Positions 63,211 to 64,000 of a DNA stretch of 64,000 bases are shown one piece after another (position 1 is the stretch's first letter; every line of letters starts with the position of its first letter). This DNA comes from Desulfobacter latus (GTDB lineage: Bacteria; Desulfobacterota; Desulfobacteria; Desulfobacterales; Desulfobacteraceae), in NCBI RefSeq assembly GCF_013389365.1, contig NZ_JACADJ010000003.1:62001-126000 (forward strand), read 5' to 3'. The translations under genes and the position numbers were made by a program. The notes under the pieces were generated by a model. It was not told the origin of the DNA, made no database searches, and worked only from the letters and a program-made list of their open reading frames with translations.

Positions 63211-64000
63211 TTATTTTTCGATAATTGCTAACGACTTAATAAAACTTTTCACATAGGTGCCTGATAGCGTTTTAATGTTCTGAAATAGATCGCGAAAATT
63301 TCTTTTTCCAACAGTAAGTTCACTAATGATCAATTCAAAACTACAATAAAAATATATCAGGATTGGGGATAAAATGATTACGGTAAATGCCTGGGTTACC
63401 GAATCTATAGGTCTATTGATCAAACAAGCTTTAAACATCAAAGTAAACCCCATCCCATGAAATAAATAGATGGCGTAGGAATATCGTCCAATAAGCTGAA
63501 AGATTGGATTAAACGGCAAGTAAATGGAGTTTGAAAACAATGAATAACAGATTAAAAATACTGAAAATGGGAACAAAAATGGGACAATATATTTTCTTCC
63601 TGGGAATAACAACCAAGGCTGCGGCGTTGTCTCTTGAATGCATAAAAAATAAAAAATAATGCACATGATTGGAAAAAAAATCGAAATTTTATTGAATGAT
63701 TTATGCTTTGCAAGGATACAACCAAGACAAAAAATAAAAATATGCTGAAAAAAAAGCCCACGATAGCCGACAGTTCTAAACGGCTCACCAGCAAATTTAA
63801 ATAAAACGGTATTTAAGATTAAAAAAACAAGTGTGCAAATTATCAAGCTTTTTTTAAAACTCATTTTTTTTATTGATACAAACAAAAGCGGGGAGATCAA
63901 ATAACATTGTAAAATAGCGGGAATAAACCAAGGAGACTTCGGATAAATAAAATCCAAAGCTAAAAACCCCAGATACCCATTGGAAAATCCATGAAGTCCA
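63211..64000 (-). CDS. Acyltransferase family 3 protein (C-terminal part; cut by the window end)
   Basis: About 263 residues are visible, and the frame remains open to base 64000, so the N-terminus is outside. The multi-helix pattern with WFIPAILQCYLISPLLFV, HIFIFCLGCILAKHKSFNKI and GRYSYAIYLFHGMGFTLM is typical of the acyltransferase 3 family (PF01757). These integral membrane enzymes add acetyl or other acyl groups to extracellular polysaccharides. It is the first gene in the visible part of the locus, and Wzx starts right after it. Confidence 0.85.
   Translation of the reverse strand, partial: GLHGFSNGYLGFLALDFIYPKSPWFIPAILQCYLISPLLFVSIKKMSFKKSLIICTLVFLILNTVLFKFAGEPFRTVGYRGLFFQHIFIFCLGCILAKHKSFNKISIFFPIMCIIFYFLCIQETTPQPWLLFPGRKYIVPFLFPFSVFLICYSLFSNSIYLPFNPIFQLIGRYSYAIYLFHGMGFTLMFKACLINRPIDSVTQAFTVIILSPILIYFYCSFELIISELTVGKRNFRDLFQNIKTLSGTYVKSFIKSLAIIEK

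Overview
The window looks like chromosome of an anaerobic, probably sulfate-reducing deltaproteobacterium of the Desulfobacter / Desulfobacteraceae type. That placement is inferred from gene content: a four-subunit 2-oxoacid (2-oxoglutarate type):ferredoxin oxidoreductase, a biotin pyruvate carboxylase, a flavodiiron protein, a cobamide salvage/remodelling operon and an XrtD-type exosortase locus. No rRNA, tRNA, CRISPR array, IS element or phage gene was recognised.

Layout. 1-0.5 kb: the 5' end of a minus-strand probable THUMP RNA methyltransferase, then a regulatory gap with a tandem direct repeat. 0.6-9.5 kb: pyruvate carboxylase, a very large hybrid sensor kinase and a REC-Hpt partner. 9.6-12.3 kb: the minus-strand operon korD-korA-korB-korC. 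12.6-14.7 kb: a GT2 glycosyltransferase and a flavodiiron protein. 14.8-26.4 kb: one long minus-strand run reading cobU-cobS-hsdM-hsdS-(PDDEXK nuclease)-hsdR-cobD-cbiB-cbiR. A complete type I restriction-modification island sits inside the cobamide nucleotide-loop/remodelling genes, and its last gene is ATGA-coupled to cobD. 26.8-34.7 kb: a NifA-type sigma-54 activator, a long GAPDH paired with a 1410-residue PPDK-like protein lacking the PEP/pyruvate barrel, and a small SLOG-like orphan. 34.9-40.5 kb: an HDOD-GAF-histidine kinase coupled to a MshEN-MinD fusion, an AEC transporter and a TetR regulator. 40.7-44.4 kb: surE-MFS-DUF4438-membrane protein, closed by a strong terminator. 44.5-64 kb: a minus-strand exopolysaccharide / exosortase locus.

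The exopolysaccharide locus holds an acyltransferase (cut by the window end), a Wzx flippase, a beta-helix/deacetylase secreted protein, an O-antigen-ligase-type polymerase, three sulfotransferases, three glycosyltransferases, a WecG/TagA-type transferase, two tandem XrtD-EpsI fusion exosortases, a WecA/MraY-type initiating transferase and a PrsT-like TPR lipoprotein. Together they suggest a Wzx/Wzy-type, probably sulfated, extracellular polysaccharide tied to exosortase protein sorting. Most neighbours overlap by 4 bases or lie within about 15 bases, and the 52-64 kb half is visibly AT-rich compared with the core genes.

Non-coding structure is rich: a 9-unit heptamer array, CACGAAG/CACAAAG hairpins, a pair of related hairpin terminators, a two-unit inverted-repeat element, and a REP-like palindrome that has entered hsdM in frame and is translated.
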